The translations under genes were made by a program, and so were the position numbers. Source: Trabulsiella odontotermitis (GTDB lineage: Bacteria; Pseudomonadota; Gammaproteobacteria; Enterobacterales; Enterobacteriaceae). Taken from it: a DNA stretch of 45,977 nt. The stretch spans positions 28,492 through 74,468 of the forward strand of contig NZ_JNGH01000088.1 of NCBI RefSeq assembly GCF_001188485.1, written 5' to 3'. Below are positions 1-11,731 of the stretch, piece after piece; the stretch's first letter is position 1; the number at the start of each line of letters is the position of its first letter. The notes beneath the pieces are model-generated. The model did no database searches. It was not told where the DNA came from and saw nothing but the letters and a program-made list of their open reading frames with translations.

Positions 1-49
1 CGCCGCCAAACAGTGACGGTCGGGTTGCTGTGGTAGTGAGTGTCGCCAT
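1..49 (-). CDS. mtr: Tryptophan-specific permease Mtr, N-terminal 16 codons only
   Basis: The ATG lies at 47-49 on the minus strand and opens MATLTTTATRPSLFGG, which matches the start of the E. coli inner-membrane tryptophan/proton symporter Mtr. The rest of the gene lies beyond the window. Position fits: in E. coli mtr follows deaD on the same strand. The candidate TrpR operator just upstream supports the identification. Only the N-terminus is visible, so integrity of the gene cannot be judged. Confidence 0.8.
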   Translation of the reverse strand, partial: MATLTTTATRPSLFGG

Positions 50-95
50 GCGAGCCATTCTCCAGAAAAGCGTTAATCTGTTAACGTGACGCACT

Positions 96-113
96 GTACC
101 AGTACACGAGTAC
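96..113 (-). promoter_or_regulatory. Putative TrpR operator in the mtr promoter
   Basis: Three GTAC tetranucleotides form an imperfect palindrome (GTACTCG-TGTACTGGTAC on the minus strand), resembling the TrpR operator. A possible -10 (TACAGT) overlaps it, so bound TrpR would block mtr transcription. The E. coli mtr gene is known to be controlled by TrpR and TyrR; I did not find a clear TyrR box. Called from resemblance only. Confidence 0.5.
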
Positions 114-122
114 AAATGAAAT

Positions 123-152
123 AAAAAAAGCCCCAATCGTAAGATCGGGGCT
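123..152 (-). terminator. Rho-independent terminator after deaD
   Basis: On the minus strand a GC-rich stem (AGCCCCGATC paired with GATTGGGGCT, one G-U) is followed by a run of seven U. It lies about 45 bases past the deaD stop codon. Confidence 0.9.
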
Positions 153-197
153 GTATATTTTACTTTACGTCAGTGAACGTAGTTTTTTACGCGGCAA

Positions 198-2093
198 TTA
201 CGCGTCACGACGACGGCTGCTGCCGTTGTCATCACGACGCGGCGCACGACCTTCGCGACGCTCACCACCGAAGCTACGACCGCCTTCGCGACGTTCGCCG
301 GAGAAGCGACGACCTTCAGGACGGCCGCCTTCACGACGCTCGCCACCGAAACCACGACCACCGCCACGACGTTCACCGCCGCGATCGGTACGCGGTTGCG
401 CGTCGCCCAGCAGCTGCATGTTCATCGGCTTGTTCAGGATGCGGGTGCGAGTAAAGTGCTGCAGGACTTCGCCCGGCATACCTTTCGGCAGCTCAATGGT
501 AGAGTGGGATGCGAACAGCTTGATGTTACCGATGTAACGGCTGCTGATGTCGCCTTCGTTGGCGATAGCGCCCACGATATGACGTACTTCAACGCCGTCA
601 TCACGGCCCACTTCAATGCGGTACAGTTCCATATCACCCACATCACGACGTTCGCGACGCGGACGATCTTCACCGCTGCGCTCGCCACGCGGGCCACGAT
701 CGTTACGGTCGCCACGACGCTCAAAGCGATCGTCACGGTCACGGAACTCACGCTTCGGACGCATCGGCGCATCCGGCGGCAGGATCAACGGACGTTCGCC
801 CTGCGCCATTTTCAGCAGTGCAGCGGCCAGCGTTTCCATATCCAGTTCCTGGCCTTCCGGCTGCAGTTTGCCAAGCAGGTTGCGGTACTGGTCCAGATCG
901 CTGCTTTCCAGCTGCTGCTGTACTTTCGCGGCAAATTTTTCCAGACGGCGTTTGCCCAGCAGTTCTGCGTTCGGCAGTTCCACTTCCGGAATGGTCAGCT
1001 TCATCAGACGTTCGATGTTGCGCAGCAGACGACGCTCGCGGTTCTCAACGAACAGCAGCGCGCGGCCAGCACGGCCCGCACGACCGGTACGGCCGATACG
1101 GTGGACGTAAGATTCGGTATCCATCGGGATATCGTAGTTAACCACCAGGCTGATACGCTCAACGTCCAGGCCACGGGCCGCAACGTCTGTCGCGATCAGG
1201 ATGTCCAGACGACCATCTTTCAGGCGATCCAGGGTCTGCTCACGCAGGGACTGGTTCATGTCGCCGTTCAGCGCGGCGCTGTTGTAGCCGCTGCGCTCCA
1301 GCGCTTCTGCCACTTCCAGAGTCGCGTTTTTGGTACGAACGAAGATAATCGCCGCATCAAAGTCTTCCGCTTCCAGGAAACGCACCAGCGCTTCGTTTTT
1401 ACGCATGCCCCAGACGGTCCAGTAGCTCTGGCTGATGTCAGGACGGGTGGTGACGCTGGACTGAATGCGCACTTCCTGCGGCTCTTTCATAAAGCGGCGG
1501 GTAATGCGACGGATCGCTTCCGGCATCGTTGCAGAGAACAGCGCGGTCTGATGACCTTCCGGGATCTCCGCCATAATGGTTTCTACGTCTTCGATGAAGC
1601 CCATGCGCAGCATTTCGTCAGCTTCATCCAGTACCAGACCGCTCAGTTTAGAGAGATCCAGCGTGCCGCGTTTCAGGTGATCCAGCAGACGACCCGGCGT
1701 ACCGACAACGATCTGCGGACCCTGACGCAGGGCGCGTAACTGCACGTCATAACGCTGGCCGCCGTACAGGGCTACCACGTTTACGCCGCGCATATGTTTA
1801 GAGAAATCCGTCATCGCTTCAGCAACCTGAACCGCCAGTTCGCGGGTCGGTGCCAGCACCAGGATTTGCGGTGCTTTCAGTTCCGGATCGAGATTGTTAA
1901 GCAGCGGCAAAGAGAACGCTGCGGTTTTGCCGCTACCGGTCTGGGCCATACCCAGAACATCGCGGCCGCCCAGCAGGTGCGGGATACATTCCGCCTGGAT
2001 CGGGGATGGTTTTTCGTAACCCAGATCGTTGAGTGCTTCGAGGATAGGAGCCTTAAGACCCAGATCTGCAAAAGTGGTTTCGAATTCAGCCAT
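198..2093 (-). CDS. deaD: Cold-shock DEAD-box RNA helicase DeaD (CsdA)
   Basis: ATP-dependent RNA helicase that helps 50S ribosome biogenesis, mRNA unwinding and RNA decay at low temperature. The 631-aa product carries the Q-motif region, motif I AQTGSGKT (50-57), the DEAD box (156-159), SAT, and the HRIGRTGR motif VI, then the DbpA-like RNA-binding domain. It ends in an Arg/Gly-rich tail with repeated GERREGGR units. The start [13 protein letters not shown] is the E. coli start; an in-frame upstream extension of 16 codons is rejected because it lacks family similarity. The start overlaps the end of yrbN by 8 bases, suggesting translational coupling. Confidence 0.97.
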   Translation of the reverse strand: MAEFETTFADLGLKAPILEALNDLGYEKPSPIQAECIPHLLGGRDVLGMAQTGSGKTAAFSLPLLNNLDPELKAPQILVLAPTRELAVQVAEAMTDFSKHMRGVNVVALYGGQRYDVQLRALRQGPQIVVGTPGRLLDHLKRGTLDLSKLSGLVLDEADEMLRMGFIEDVETIMAEIPEGHQTALFSATMPEAIRRITRRFMKEPQEVRIQSSVTTRPDISQSYWTVWGMRKNEALVRFLEAEDFDAAIIFVRTKNATLEVAEALERSGYNSAALNGDMNQSLREQTLDRLKDGRLDILIATDVAARGLDVERISLVVNYDIPMDTESYVHRIGRTGRAGRAGRALLFVENRERRLLRNIERLMKLTIPEVELPNAELLGKRRLEKFAAKVQQQLESSDLDQYRNLLGKLQPEGQELDMETLAAALLKMAQGERPLILPPDAPMRPKREFRDRDDRFERRGDRNDRGPRGERSGEDRPRRERRDVGDMELYRIEVGRDDGVEVRHIVGAIANEGDISSRYIGNIKLFASHSTIELPKGMPGEVLQHFTRTRILNKPMNMQLLGDAQPRTDRGGERRGGGRGFGGERREGGRPEGRRFSGERREGGRSFGGERREGRAPRRDDNGSSRRRDA

Positions 2094-2166
2094 GTAGTAC
2101 GTGTGCCTCAATATGAATGGCGGCCAGTCTACATAACTCATCGTGAAAACTTACGGCAATTTTCAT
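2086..2166 (-). CDS. yrbN: Small protein YrbN, upstream of and overlapping deaD
   Basis: A 26-codon ORF beginning [17 protein letters not shown] and ending HVLHG, recognisable as the small protein YrbN that sits between nlpI and deaD in E. coli. Its TGA lies inside the first codons of deaD (8-base overlap), so its translation may couple to or control deaD. The cellular role of YrbN itself is not known to me. The strength of the call is conserved length, position and sequence. Confidence 0.85.
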   Translation of the reverse strand: MKIAVSFHDELCRLAAIHIEAHVLHG

Positions 2167-2270
2167 TGAAAAGTGTGAACCGGCTCAAATTAGTTGAATT
2201 AACGAACAATAAAGCCCTCACCCGCGAAGGTGATGGCAATCAAAAAGATTTGGGCTGATGTGTTCGTCAG

Positions 2271-3155
2271 CTATTGCTGGTCCGATTCTGCCAGGTCATC
2301 TTGCTCCTGGCCCAAGAGCGATAATTCCAACAATGCGTATCGGTGCTCAACAAAGTTATGAACGTTGTTAGCCACCGCCAGTTTGAACAGTGCCGTAGCG
2401 CTGTCCATATCCCCCAGACTTAGGTAGTACTTACCTAAATAGAAGTTGGTTTCACTGAGATGCTCAGCGAGCGAGGTGTTATCCGTTGCGTCCGCCTTCA
2501 GCCTGTCCATTAGCGTTGCTTCGCTAATGTCACCGAGGTAGAACTCGACAATGTTCCATCCCCATTGCTCTTTGTCCGATTTGTCGAAGCGCTGTTTCAG
2601 TGCTTCGCGCGCCTGCTTTTCGTCGAGCTTCCGCTCAACGACATAAAGCCACAGGCTTCGGAAAGGATCATTGGGATCGTCTTGATAAAACGCCAGCAGA
2701 TCATCTTGCGCTAACTTAATGCGACCGCCGTAATACAGTGCGATGCCGCGATTTAAATGCGCATAATTGTAAGTTGGATCAAGCTCAAGTACAGAATCAA
2801 ACGCTTCATAGGCAGCATCAAAATTGCCTGCCTGCGTTAAATAAATGCCTAAGTAATTGAATACTTCAGGCATATCCGGTCGGATTGCCAGCGCTTGTGA
2901 GAAATCATTTCGCGCTAAGGCCCTCAGACCGAGACTATCATACAACACTCCGCGCTCATATAAAAGCTGTGCGCGTTCGTCATCGGTTAAAGCCCGACTG
3001 GCAAGAATTTGTTCCATGCGTGCCAGAATCACTTCTTGCTGCAAAGTCGGTTGCAATGGTACCGCGAGGACTTCACTCTTACGCCAGGCAGAATTGCTGC
3101 ATCCTGCCAGGGTGAGTGCTGTCGCAACGAAACACCAGCGCAAAAAAGGCTTCAT
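2271..3155 (-). CDS. nlpI: Outer-membrane lipoprotein NlpI, TPR adaptor
   Basis: Lipoprotein of 294 aa with a signal peptide and lipobox LTLAGC (Cys at about residue 19), then tetratricopeptide repeats from about residue 60. In E. coli NlpI dimers scaffold the protease Prc and peptidoglycan endopeptidases such as MepS at the outer membrane. The start MKPFLRWCF is chosen because it gives the signal peptide and the family length; a 36-codon upstream extension lacks either. It sits between pnp and yrbN/deaD on the same strand, as in E. coli. Confidence 0.96.
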   Translation of the reverse strand: MKPFLRWCFVATALTLAGCSNSAWRKSEVLAVPLQPTLQQEVILARMEQILASRALTDDERAQLLYERGVLYDSLGLRALARNDFSQALAIRPDMPEVFNYLGIYLTQAGNFDAAYEAFDSVLELDPTYNYAHLNRGIALYYGGRIKLAQDDLLAFYQDDPNDPFRSLWLYVVERKLDEKQAREALKQRFDKSDKEQWGWNIVEFYLGDISEATLMDRLKADATDNTSLAEHLSETNFYLGKYYLSLGDMDSATALFKLAVANNVHNFVEHRYALLELSLLGQEQDDLAESDQQ

Positions 3156-3232
3156 TTCCCACTCCCGAAGACAACAATTGGATGAACGTCCTGTTCCCCG
3201 GTTGCAAATCAGGCATCCTGCCGGGTCAATAC

Positions 3233-3254
3233 GCCCTCCGCTTTCGCGGAGGGC
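3233..3254 (-). terminator. GC-rich hairpin after pnp
   Basis: Perfect 9-bp stem (GCCCTCCGC / GCGGAGGGC) with a TTTC loop starting 12 bases past the pnp stop. No U-tract follows, so it may be a weak terminator or a 3'-end stabilising structure allowing read-through into nlpI. Confidence 0.6.
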
Positions 3255-3265
3255 AAATGGCAACC

Positions 3266-5401
3266 TTACTCGCCCTGTTCCGCAGCCGGTGCTTCCGGCG
3301 CGGCGGCAGGCTGAGACTGCTCGGTCGCTTCTTTAATGCTCAGACGGATACGGCCCTGGCGGTCAACTTCCAGCACTTTCACCGGCACTTCCTGACCCAT
3401 CTGCAGGTAATCGGTCACTTTCTCTACGCGCTTGTCAGCGATCTGCGAAATGTGAACCAGACCTTCTTTACCGCCACCAATGGCAACGAACGCGCCAAAG
3501 TCAACGATACGGGTCACTTTACCATTGTAGATACGACCGACTTCGATCTCGGCAGTGATCTCTTCGATACGGCGGATAGCGAATTTCGCTTTGTCGCCGT
3601 CGGTCGCTGCGATCTTCACGGTGCCATCATCTTCGATTTCGATGGTGGTGCCGGTTTCTTCGGTCAGCGCGCGGATCACGGAACCGCCTTTACCGATCAC
3701 GTCTTTGATCTTGTCCGGGTTGATCTTGATAGTGTGGATACGCGGTGCGAACTCAGAGATATCGCCGCGCGGCGCGTTGATCGCTTGTTCCATCACGCCC
3801 AGGATGTGCAGACGCGCACCTTTAGCCTGGTTCAGAGCAACCTGCATGATCTCTTTGGTGATGCCTTCAATTTTGATATCCATCTGCAGCGCAGAGATAC
3901 CGTCGCGGGAACCCGCCACTTTAAAGTCCATGTCACCGAGGTGATCTTCATCGCCCAGGATGTCAGACAGCACAACGTAGTTGTCGCCTTCTTTCACCAG
4001 ACCCATTGCGATACCCGCAACGGCAGCTTTCACCGGAACACCCGCGTCCATCAGCGCCAGAGAAGCACCACAGACGGAAGCCATCGAAGAAGAACCGTTA
4101 GATTCGGTGATTTCAGACACCACGCGAACGGTGTACGGGAATTCGTCCATGGTCGGCATAACGGCCAGCACACCGCGTTTCGCCAGACGACCGTGACCAA
4201 TTTCACGACGCTTCGGCGAACCTACCATGCCGGTTTCACCGACAGAGTACGGAGGGAAGTTATAGTGGAACAGGAAGCTGTCAGTACGCTCGCCCATGAT
4301 TTCGTCGATGATCTGCGCATCACGTGCGGTACCCAGCGTTGCCGTTACCAGCGCCTGGGTTTCACCACGGGTGAACAGTGCGGAACCGTGAGTACGCGGC
4401 AGCACGCCAGTACGCACGTCCAGACCACGGATCATGTCTTTTTCACGGCCATCGATACGCGGCTCGCCAGCCAGTACACGGCTACGTACGACGTTTTTCT
4501 CGATAGCGTGCAGGATATCGCCCAGCTCGTTTTGATCCAGGGTTTCGTCTTCGGCTACCAGGGTCGCGATCACTTCTGATTTGATCACATCAACCTGAGC
4601 GTAACGCTCCTGCTTGTCGGTGATGCGGTAAGCATCGCTCAGACGGGATTCGGCCAGGGACGCTACGCGCGCGTTCAGCGCGTCGTTCGCCGCTTCCGGC
4701 TGCCAGTCCCAGCGCGGTTTACCCGCTTCTTTCACCAGTTCGTTGATGTTCTGAATGACTACCTGCTGCTGATCGTGGCCATATACCACCGCACCCAGCA
4801 TCTGATCTTCGCTCAGCAGTTCTGCTTCGGATTCCACCATCAGCACAGCGGCTTCGGTACCGGCAACCACCAGATCCAGTTTGCTGGTTTTCAGCTCTTC
4901 CGGCGTCGGGTTCAGAACGTACTGGTCATTGATGTAACCTACGCGAGCGGCACCGATAGGGCCATTGAACGGGATACCAGACAGGGACAGCGCCGCAGAA
5001 GCACCGATCATCGCAACGATGTCCGGGTTAACCTGCGGGTTAACGGAAACCACGGTCGCAATGACCTGTACTTCGTTAACGAAACCTTCCGGGAACAGCG
5101 GGCGAACCGGGCGGTCAATCAGACGCGCGATCAGGGTTTCGCCTTCGCTCGGACGGCCTTCACGACGGAAGAAACCACCCGGGATTTTACCGGCAGCGTA
5201 AGTACGCTCCTGATAGTTAACGGTCAGCGGGAAGAAGTCCTGACCCGGCTTGGCTTTTTTCTGACCAACAACGGTAACAAATACCGCGGTGTCATCCATG
5301 CTTACCATCACAGCGGCCGTTGCCTGGCGCGCCATCATGCCGGTTTCCAGCGTTACGGTATGTTGGCCGTACTGGAATTTACGAACGATCGGATTAAGCA
5401 A
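3266..5401 (-). CDS. pnp: Polynucleotide phosphorylase (PNPase)
   Basis: 3'-to-5' phosphorolytic exoribonuclease, a trimer and component of the RNA degradosome, also important in cold adaptation. The 711-aa product has two RNase PH domains, an intervening helical domain, a KH domain (about 550-610) and an S1 domain (about 620-690), with an acidic/Ala-rich tail. The start is a TTG at 5399-5401 (LNPIVRKFQ), preceded by AAAGGA, as in E. coli; the 48-codon in-frame extension upstream covers the regulatory leader and is not coding. It follows rpsO on the same strand. Confidence 0.97.
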   Translation of the reverse strand: MLNPIVRKFQYGQHTVTLETGMMARQATAAVMVSMDDTAVFVTVVGQKKAKPGQDFFPLTVNYQERTYAAGKIPGGFFRREGRPSEGETLIARLIDRPVRPLFPEGFVNEVQVIATVVSVNPQVNPDIVAMIGASAALSLSGIPFNGPIGAARVGYINDQYVLNPTPEELKTSKLDLVVAGTEAAVLMVESEAELLSEDQMLGAVVYGHDQQQVVIQNINELVKEAGKPRWDWQPEAANDALNARVASLAESRLSDAYRITDKQERYAQVDVIKSEVIATLVAEDETLDQNELGDILHAIEKNVVRSRVLAGEPRIDGREKDMIRGLDVRTGVLPRTHGSALFTRGETQALVTATLGTARDAQIIDEIMGERTDSFLFHYNFPPYSVGETGMVGSPKRREIGHGRLAKRGVLAVMPTMDEFPYTVRVVSEITESNGSSSMASVCGASLALMDAGVPVKAAVAGIAMGLVKEGDNYVVLSDILGDEDHLGDMDFKVAGSRDGISALQMDIKIEGITKEIMQVALNQAKGARLHILGVMEQAINAPRGDISEFAPRIHTIKINPDKIKDVIGKGGSVIRALTEETGTTIEIEDDGTVKIAATDGDKAKFAIRRIEEITAEIEVGRIYNGKVTRIVDFGAFVAIGGGKEGLVHISQIADKRVEKVTDYLQMGQEVPVKVLEVDRQGRIRLSIKEATEQSQPAAAPEAPAAEQGE

Positions 5402-5479
5402 AATAATATCCTTTACTTGATTGGGGGACAGCACACCATGCTGGCATGCTGACCAGTGCACCCGATCCTCTTGCATCCT

Positions 5480-5532
5480 CGCGACTAATGACAATCCTAA
5501 CCCCTCTCGGGTCAAGCCTCTCATTAGCCGCG
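5480..5532 (-). promoter_or_regulatory. pnp leader stem-loop (probable RNase III autoregulation site)
   Basis: A long hairpin with perfect 10-12 bp basal arms (CGCGGCTAATGA / TCATTAGTCGCG, one G-U) lies 79 bases upstream of the TTG start. In E. coli an equivalent leader hairpin is cut by RNase III and then degraded by PNPase, giving autoregulation. Function is inferred from position and structure. Confidence 0.75.
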
Positions 5533-5602
5533 CGAACCTCTGCAATGAAGATCATTTAAAGCAACAATACATTAGTTTCCAGTGAATTGCTGCCATCGGC
5601 TT

Positions 5603-5627
5603 GAAAAAAGGGGCCATGAAGGCCCCT
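5603..5627 (-). terminator. Terminator between rpsO and pnp
   Basis: AGGGGCC-TTCAT-GGCCCCT stem followed by six U on the minus strand, about 20 bases after the rpsO stop. In E. coli the matching terminator is partially read through so pnp is made both from rpsO and from its own promoter. Confidence 0.9.
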
Positions 5628-5647
5628 CTTTATGAAACTCGCCAGAC

Positions 5648-5959
<312 letters not shown>

Positions 5960-5991
5960 CTAATTCAGCCACCCTGAGATTAACGCCGCGA

Positions 5992-6020
5992 CATATGTTA
6001 AACAAATGTGCAGACGTCAA
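5992..6020 (-). promoter_or_regulatory. rpsO promoter
   Basis: On the minus strand TTGACG (6015-6020) and CATATG (5992-5997) are separated by 17 bases, 75 bases upstream of rpsO and in the truB-rpsO gap. Confidence 0.65.
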
Positions 6021-6067
6021 GCGGCAATATTCTACTCGCAGTACCCTGTAATCGCAAGATGAGCGCT

Positions 6068-7012
6068 TTACTGCGGGTATTCCACCACCAGACGACGCGG
6101 CGCGACACGGCCTTCGTCGTCGATTTCACCCATGCCGATAAACGCCTCGTCATCGCCTTCCGTTACACGGACCAGACCTGCGGCCGGCACCTGAGACGCC
6201 CGCACTGGCTGGCCCTGTTTAAAGTAGGCGGCAACGACGGTCGGAATGTTCACCCGCGGGAAATCAGACGCGGGGCTGTCCATTGGCATTAGCAGCGGAT
6301 CCAGCAACTGAGCGGCCGGAATCTCCTGCGCGTCCGCCTGCTCAACCAGCGAACGCAACTGCTCAAGCGTCACCATCCGTTCGACCGGGTATTTGCTCAC
6401 CGCCAGACGACGCAGGTAAATCACATGCGCACCGCAGCCGAGCTTTTCGCCTAAATCATCAATGATGGTACGAATGTAGGTGCCTTTGGAACAGTGAACT
6501 TCCAGCTCCAGCTCATTCCCTTCGTGACGAATAAACAGCAGTTCGTAGACGGTAATCGGTCGCGCTTCACGTGGAACTTCAATCCCCTGACGCGCGTACT
6601 CGTACAGTTTTTTGCCCTGATACTTGAGCGCAGAATACATCGACGGCACCTGCAGGGTGTCACCGCGGAAGCTTTCCAGCGCCTCGGCCAGTTGAGCATC
6701 GGTGAACGTCACCGGGCGCTCTTCGACGATATTGCCGTCCGCGTCCGAGGTGTCGGTACGCTGACCGAGACGCGCGATAACGCGATAGCGCTTATCGGAA
6801 TCCAGCAGGTACTGAGAGAACTTCGTTGCTTCACCGAGGCAAATCGGCAGCATGCCGGTCGCCAGCGGATCCAGCGCGCCGGTGTGCCCGGCACGGTTGG
6901 CGTTATAAATACGCTTTACCTTTTGCAGGACATCGTTGCTGGACGCGCCCTGCGGTTTGTCCAGCAACAGCACGCCATGCACATCGCGACCGCGACGACG
7001 AGGACGACTCAT
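6068..7012 (-). CDS. truB: tRNA pseudouridine-55 synthase TruB
   Basis: Makes pseudouridine 55 in the T-loop of tRNAs. The 314-aa protein has the catalytic motif [12 protein letters not shown] with the catalytic Asp at residue 48, and a C-terminal PUA-type region. Its ATG shares one base with the rbfA stop codon (TGATG), so the two are translationally coupled within the nusA-infB operon. Confidence 0.97.
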   Translation of the reverse strand: MSRPRRRGRDVHGVLLLDKPQGASSNDVLQKVKRIYNANRAGHTGALDPLATGMLPICLGEATKFSQYLLDSDKRYRVIARLGQRTDTSDADGNIVEERPVTFTDAQLAEALESFRGDTLQVPSMYSALKYQGKKLYEYARQGIEVPREARPITVYELLFIRHEGNELELEVHCSKGTYIRTIIDDLGEKLGCGAHVIYLRRLAVSKYPVERMVTLEQLRSLVEQADAQEIPAAQLLDPLLMPMDSPASDFPRVNIPTVVAAYFKQGQPVRASQVPAAGLVRVTEGDDEAFIGMGEIDDEGRVAPRRLVVEYPQ

Positions 7013-7413
7013 CAGTCCTCCTTGCTGTCGTCCGGGTTCACACGACGCTCTTCGTCATGCTTCACCACGTTGGTCACCAGGTTTGACATGCGCATCCCTT
7101 CGACCAGCGAGTTGTCGTAGAAGAAGGTCAGCTCGGGCACGATACGCAGGCGCATCGCTTTACCCAACAGCGAACGGATAAACCCGGACGCTTCCTGTAA
7201 CGCTTTGATGCCCGCTTTAACGGCGGCTTCATCTTTGTCGTTCAGGAAGGTGACAAATACTTTGGCATAAGCCAGGTCACGGGACATTTCGACACCGGAA
7301 ACGGTGGTCATCATGCCGAGACGCGGATCTTTAATTTCGCGCTGCAGGATGATAGCAATCTCTTTTTGCATCTCCTGTGCCACGCGCTGCGGGCGACCAA
7401 ATTCTTTCGCCAT
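7012..7413 (-). CDS. rbfA: 30S ribosome-binding factor RbfA
   Basis: Small KH-like protein (133 aa) that binds immature 30S subunits and assists 16S rRNA 5'-end maturation; needed in the cold. Starts [16 protein letters not shown], full length. Encoded between infB and truB, overlapping truB by one base. Confidence 0.97.
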   Translation of the reverse strand: MAKEFGRPQRVAQEMQKEIAIILQREIKDPRLGMMTTVSGVEMSRDLAYAKVFVTFLNDKDEAAVKAGIKALQEASGFIRSLLGKAMRLRIVPELTFFYDNSLVEGMRMSNLVTNVVKHDEERRVNPDDSKED

Positions 7414-7432
7414 AATAAATTCTCCAGACTAA

Positions 7433-7460
7433 AGACAAAAAAGGGGCAAAAGCCCCTTTT
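7433..7460 (-). terminator. Intra-operon hairpin between infB and rbfA
   Basis: AAAAGGGGC-TTTT-GCCCCTTTTTTT on the minus strand has the form of an intrinsic terminator, 48 bases past infB. It probably attenuates expression of rbfA-truB rather than ending the operon. Confidence 0.75.
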
Positions 7461-7507
7461 GAAATGCATTGCCGGGTGGCGCTGGGCTTACCCGGCGAGT
7501 GGCGTGA

Positions 7508-10192
7508 TTACTCGATGGTGCGTTGGATCTCGATAATCTCGAACACTTCGATCATATCGCCGGAACGCACGTCGTTGTAGTTCTTAACGCCGATACCACA
7601 TTCCATACCGTTACGGACTTCGTTAACGTCATCTTTGAAGCGGCGCAGGGATTCCAGCTCGCCTTCGTAGATAACCACGTTGTCGCGCAGAACGCGGATC
7701 GGGTTGTGACGTTTGACCACACCTTCGGTAACCATACAACCTGCGATGGCGCCGAATTTCGGTGATTTGAACACGTCACGAACTTCAGCCAGACCGATGA
7801 TCTGCTGTTTCAGTTCCGGAGACAGCATGCCGCTCATCGCCGCTTTCACTTCGTCGATCAGGTTATAGATGACGGAGTAGTAACGCAGATCCAGGCTTTC
7901 CGCTTCGATCACGCGGCGAGCAGAGGCATCGGCACGGACGTTGAAGCCAACCAGGATGGCGTTGGAAGCAGCGGCCAGCGTCGCGTCGGTTTCGGTAATA
8001 CCACCCACGCCAGAACCCACGATCTTCACTTTCACTTCGTCGGTGGACAGTTTCAGTAAAGAGTCGGTGATCGCTTCCACAGAGCCCTGAACGTCGGCTT
8101 TCAGCACGATGTTCACTTCGTGGACTTCGCCCTCGGTCATGTTGGCAAACATGTTCTCGAGTTTAGATTTCTGCTGACGCGCCAGTTTAACTTCGCGGAA
8201 TTTACCCTGACGATACAGCGCCACTTCACGCGCTTTTTTCTCGTCACGCACGACGGTCACTTCGTCACCAGCAGCCGGAACACCGGACAGGCCGAGGATC
8301 TCAACCGGAATAGACGGGCCCGCTTCCAGCACTTCCTGACCCAGTTCGTTACGCATTGCACGAACACGGCCATATTCGAAGCCACAGAGAACGATGTCGC
8401 CTTTGTTCAGCGTACCTTCGCGGACCAGAACGGTGGCGACCGGACCACGACCTTTATCCAGGAAGGATTCGATAACCGCGCCGCTTGCCATACCTTTACG
8501 GATCGCTTTCAGCTCAAGCACTTCAGCCTGCAGCAGAATGGCGTTCAGCAGATCGTCGATACCGGTTCCCGCTTTCGCAGAAACGTGGACAAACTGCGCT
8601 TCGCCGCCCCACTCTTCAGGGATAATGCCGTACTGAGCCAGTTCGTTTTTAACACGATCCGGATCGGCTTCTGGCTTATCAATTTTGTTCACCGCAACCA
8701 CTACCGGCACCTGCGCCGCTTTCGCGTGCTGGATTGCTTCAATGGTCTGCGGCATCACGCCGTCGTCAGCCGCCACCACCAGAACAACGATATCCGTTGC
8801 CTGCGCACCACGTGCACGCATCGCGGTAAACGCGGCGTGGCCCGGGGTATCCAGGAAGGTGATCATGCCGTTTTCAGTTTCTACGTGGTAAGCACCGATG
8901 TGCTGGGTAATACCGCCCGCTTCACCAGACGCCACTTTCGTAGAACGAATGTAGTCGAGCAGAGACGTTTTACCGTGGTCAACGTGACCCATGATGGTCA
9001 CGACAGGTGCGCGCGGTTCAGCCGCAGCGCCGGTATCACGGTCGCTCATTACGGCTTCTTCCAGCTCGTTTTCACGACGCAGAATAACTTTGTGGCCCAT
9101 CTCTTCGGCAACCAGCTGCGCGGTTTCCTGATCGATGACCTGGTTGATAGTCGCCATCGCGCCCAGTTTCATCATCGCTTTGATGACCTGAGAGCCTTTG
9201 ACCGCCATCTTGTTCGCCAGATCGCCAACGGTGATGGTTTCGCCGATCACAACGTCACGGTTAACCGCCTGCGCTGGCTTCTGGAAGCCCTGCTGCAGTG
9301 CAGAACCTTTACGTTTGCCGCCTTTACCACCGCGAACGGCAGCACGGGCTTCTTCACGATCGGCTTTCGATTCAGCGTGCTTGTTGCCTTTTTTCGGGCG
9401 CGGCGCTTTCGCGGTGCGACCACGGCCACGGCCGCCTTCAACTTCACGGTCGTTTTCGTCTTCAGCCTGACGCGCGTGCTGAGAAGTGGTGACGTGATAA
9501 TCGCTCTTATCGTCTTCCACTTTTTCCTGGTCTTCCCAGACACCGGCATTTTCTTCCGCCATACGACGAGCTTCTTCGGCAACGCGACGGGCTTCAGCTT
9601 CCAGCTTACGACGCGCTTCCTCTTCCGCTTTACGCTTCAGCTCTGCAGCTTCGTTTTCGCGGCGAACCTTCTCAGTCTGGGTGGTTTTGGTTTTTTCGTC
9701 GATTTGTTGATTGCTCACTTTGTCTTTTTCCGCTACTTCGCGTTTCGCCTTGTCTGCGGCATCACGCTTAGCTTGTTCTGCGGCCTCACGTTCAGCTTTT
9801 AATTGCGCCTCACGCTTGGCTGCTTCCTCAGCTTCACGACGGGCTTGCTCTTCCGCTTCACGCTGTGCTTCTTCTTCGGCCGCGAGACGCTCAGCTTCTT
9901 GAGGGTCGCGTTTTACAAAGGTGCGTTTTTTGCGGACTTCAATCTGTACCGATTTACTTTTCCCACCGGTACCCTGAATGCTTAATGTGCTACGCGTTTT
10001 GCGCTGCAACGTCAACTTATCCGGGCCTGAACCATGCTCGCGGTTCAGGTGCGTTAATAAGGTTTGCTTCTCTTGCGCGGTCACAGAGTCTTCAGCAGAC
10101 TTCGGGATCCCTGCATCAGCAAATTGCTGTACCAGGCGTTCCACGGAAGTCTGAATCTCTGCGGCCAGCGATTTTACGGTTACATCTGTCAT
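7508..10192 (-). CDS. infB: Translation initiation factor IF-2
   Basis: GTPase that delivers fMet-tRNA to the 30S subunit and promotes subunit joining. The 894-aa protein has an N-terminal IF2-N domain, a long Ala/Glu/Arg-rich charged coiled region (about 100-220), a second IF2-N domain, then the G domain (G1 GHVDHGKT near residue 402, G3 DTPGH, G4 NKID) and C-terminal fMet-tRNA-binding domains. It sits 24 bases after nusA. Confidence 0.98.
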   Translation of the reverse strand: MTDVTVKSLAAEIQTSVERLVQQFADAGIPKSAEDSVTAQEKQTLLTHLNREHGSGPDKLTLQRKTRSTLSIQGTGGKSKSVQIEVRKKRTFVKRDPQEAERLAAEEEAQREAEEQARREAEEAAKREAQLKAEREAAEQAKRDAADKAKREVAEKDKVSNQQIDEKTKTTQTEKVRRENEAAELKRKAEEEARRKLEAEARRVAEEARRMAEENAGVWEDQEKVEDDKSDYHVTTSQHARQAEDENDREVEGGRGRGRTAKAPRPKKGNKHAESKADREEARAAVRGGKGGKRKGSALQQGFQKPAQAVNRDVVIGETITVGDLANKMAVKGSQVIKAMMKLGAMATINQVIDQETAQLVAEEMGHKVILRRENELEEAVMSDRDTGAAAEPRAPVVTIMGHVDHGKTSLLDYIRSTKVASGEAGGITQHIGAYHVETENGMITFLDTPGHAAFTAMRARGAQATDIVVLVVAADDGVMPQTIEAIQHAKAAQVPVVVAVNKIDKPEADPDRVKNELAQYGIIPEEWGGEAQFVHVSAKAGTGIDDLLNAILLQAEVLELKAIRKGMASGAVIESFLDKGRGPVATVLVREGTLNKGDIVLCGFEYGRVRAMRNELGQEVLEAGPSIPVEILGLSGVPAAGDEVTVVRDEKKAREVALYRQGKFREVKLARQQKSKLENMFANMTEGEVHEVNIVLKADVQGSVEAITDSLLKLSTDEVKVKIVGSGVGGITETDATLAAASNAILVGFNVRADASARRVIEAESLDLRYYSVIYNLIDEVKAAMSGMLSPELKQQIIGLAEVRDVFKSPKFGAIAGCMVTEGVVKRHNPIRVLRDNVVIYEGELESLRRFKDDVNEVRNGMECGIGVKNYNDVRSGDMIEVFEIIEIQRTIE
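9716..9718 (-). other. Probable internal start for the short IF2-2 isoform
   Basis: An in-frame GTG opens VSNQQ, at the point where E. coli infB starts its internal IF2-2 form (also GTG, V-S-N-Q-Q). Codon 159 here. Called from that match; no strong Shine-Dalgarno was checked beyond the AAAG-rich context. Confidence 0.6.
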
Positions 10193-10216
10193 GCTGTTCC
10201 TTCCTGCTACAGTTTA

Positions 10217-11704
10217 TTACGCTTCGTCACCGAACCAGCAAATATTGCGGGCGGCCATGATGAGCTCACCAGCCTTCTCGTCGGTCATCCCTTCGATATC
10301 AGCCAGGTCATCAACGCCCTGTTCGGCGAGATCTTCCAGCGTACAAACACCACGGGCAGCCAGTTTGAATGCCATTGCGCGATCCAGACCTTCAAGGTTC
10401 AGCAGATCGTCAGCCGGTTTGTTATCACCGAGGCTTTCTTCCTGAGCCAGCGCCAGCGTGGTCAGTGCGTTTTTCGCGCGTTCGCGGAGTGCTTCTACGG
10501 TCGGCTCATCGAGACCGTCAATTTCCAGCAGCTCTTTGATCGGCACATAGGCCAGTTCTTCCAGTGAGGAGAATCCTTCTTCCACCAGCACCGTTGCGAA
10601 ATCTTCATCAATATCGAGATATTTGGTGAAGGTATCGATAGCGGCATGCGCTTCGGCCTGGTGTTTCGCTTGCAGGTCATCAACGGTCATTACGTTGAGT
10701 TCCCAGCCGCTCAGCTGCGAGGCCAGGCGAACGTTCTGACCGTTACGGCCAATCGCCTGCGCCAGGTTACCGGCTTCAACCGCGATATCCATGGTGTGCT
10801 TGTCTTCGTCAACCACAATGGAGGCGACATCAGCAGGCGCCATCGCGTTGATCACGAACTGCGCCGGGTTGTCGTCCCACAGCACGATATCAATACGCTC
10901 GCCACCCAGTTCGGTGGAGACGGCCTGCACACGCGCACCACGCATACCGACGCAAGCACCGACCGGGTCGATACGCTTGTCGTTGGTTTTCACGGCGATT
11001 TTCGCGCGAGAACCCGGATCGCGGGCAGCGGCTTTGATTTCGATAACTTCTTCACCGATTTCCGGCACTTCAATGCGGAACAGCTCAATCAGCATTTCAG
11101 GTTTGGAACGGGTCACGAACAGCTGCGCGCCACGCGCTTCCGGACGAACGGCGTACAGTACGCCGCGAATGCGGTCACCCGGACGGAAGTTCTCACGCGG
11201 CAGCATGTCTTCGCGCAGGATAACGGCTTCAGCATTGCTGCCGAGATCCAGGCTGATGTTGTCGCGGTTCACTTTCTTCACCACACCAGTGATGATTTCG
11301 CCTTCGTGCTCGCGGAACTGATCGACTACCATTGCGCGCTCGGCTTCACGGACTTTCTGTACGATAACCTGCTTCGCGGTCTGAGTGGTGATACGGTCGA
11401 AGGTCACAGATTCGATCTGGTCTTCGACGTAGTCGCCAACGTTGAAGCTTTCGTCTTCAAAACGGGCGGCTTCCAGGGTGATTTCTTTGGTCGGTTGGGT
11501 CACTTCTTCGACCACAACCCAACGACGGAAGGTATCGAAGTCGCCGCTTTTGCGATCGATCTCAACGCGAACATCGATTTCCTGTTCGTATTTTTTCTTG
11601 GTGGCCGTTGCCAGAGCACTTTCCAGCGCTTCGAAAATCTTTTCACGCGGCAGCGCTTTTTCGTTGGAAACGGCTTCAACAACAGCCAAAATTTCTTTGT
11701 TCAT
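10217..11704 (-). CDS. nusA: Transcription elongation/termination factor NusA
   Basis: RNA polymerase-binding factor acting in pausing, termination and antitermination. The 495-aa product has the N-terminal polymerase-binding domain (1-125), S1 (about 136-200), two KH domains (to about 345, including [13 protein letters not shown]) and the two acidic repeats AR1 and AR2 found in enteric NusA. Lies between rimP and infB, 27 bases after rimP. Confidence 0.98.
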   Translation of the reverse strand: MNKEILAVVEAVSNEKALPREKIFEALESALATATKKKYEQEIDVRVEIDRKSGDFDTFRRWVVVEEVTQPTKEITLEAARFEDESFNVGDYVEDQIESVTFDRITTQTAKQVIVQKVREAERAMVVDQFREHEGEIITGVVKKVNRDNISLDLGSNAEAVILREDMLPRENFRPGDRIRGVLYAVRPEARGAQLFVTRSKPEMLIELFRIEVPEIGEEVIEIKAAARDPGSRAKIAVKTNDKRIDPVGACVGMRGARVQAVSTELGGERIDIVLWDDNPAQFVINAMAPADVASIVVDEDKHTMDIAVEAGNLAQAIGRNGQNVRLASQLSGWELNVMTVDDLQAKHQAEAHAAIDTFTKYLDIDEDFATVLVEEGFSSLEELAYVPIKELLEIDGLDEPTVEALRERAKNALTTLALAQEESLGDNKPADDLLNLEGLDRAMAFKLAARGVCTLEDLAEQGVDDLADIEGMTDEKAGELIMAARNICWFGDEA

Positions 11705-11731
11705 CGGGGCCTTTCACCTCAATCCAGACTG

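Noticed and set aside
396-1739. Long plus-strand ORF opposite deaD (447 codons)
   Set aside because: Antisense shadow of the well-supported deaD; no ribosome-binding site and no family resemblance. The same holds for long ORFs opposite pnp, infB and nusA.
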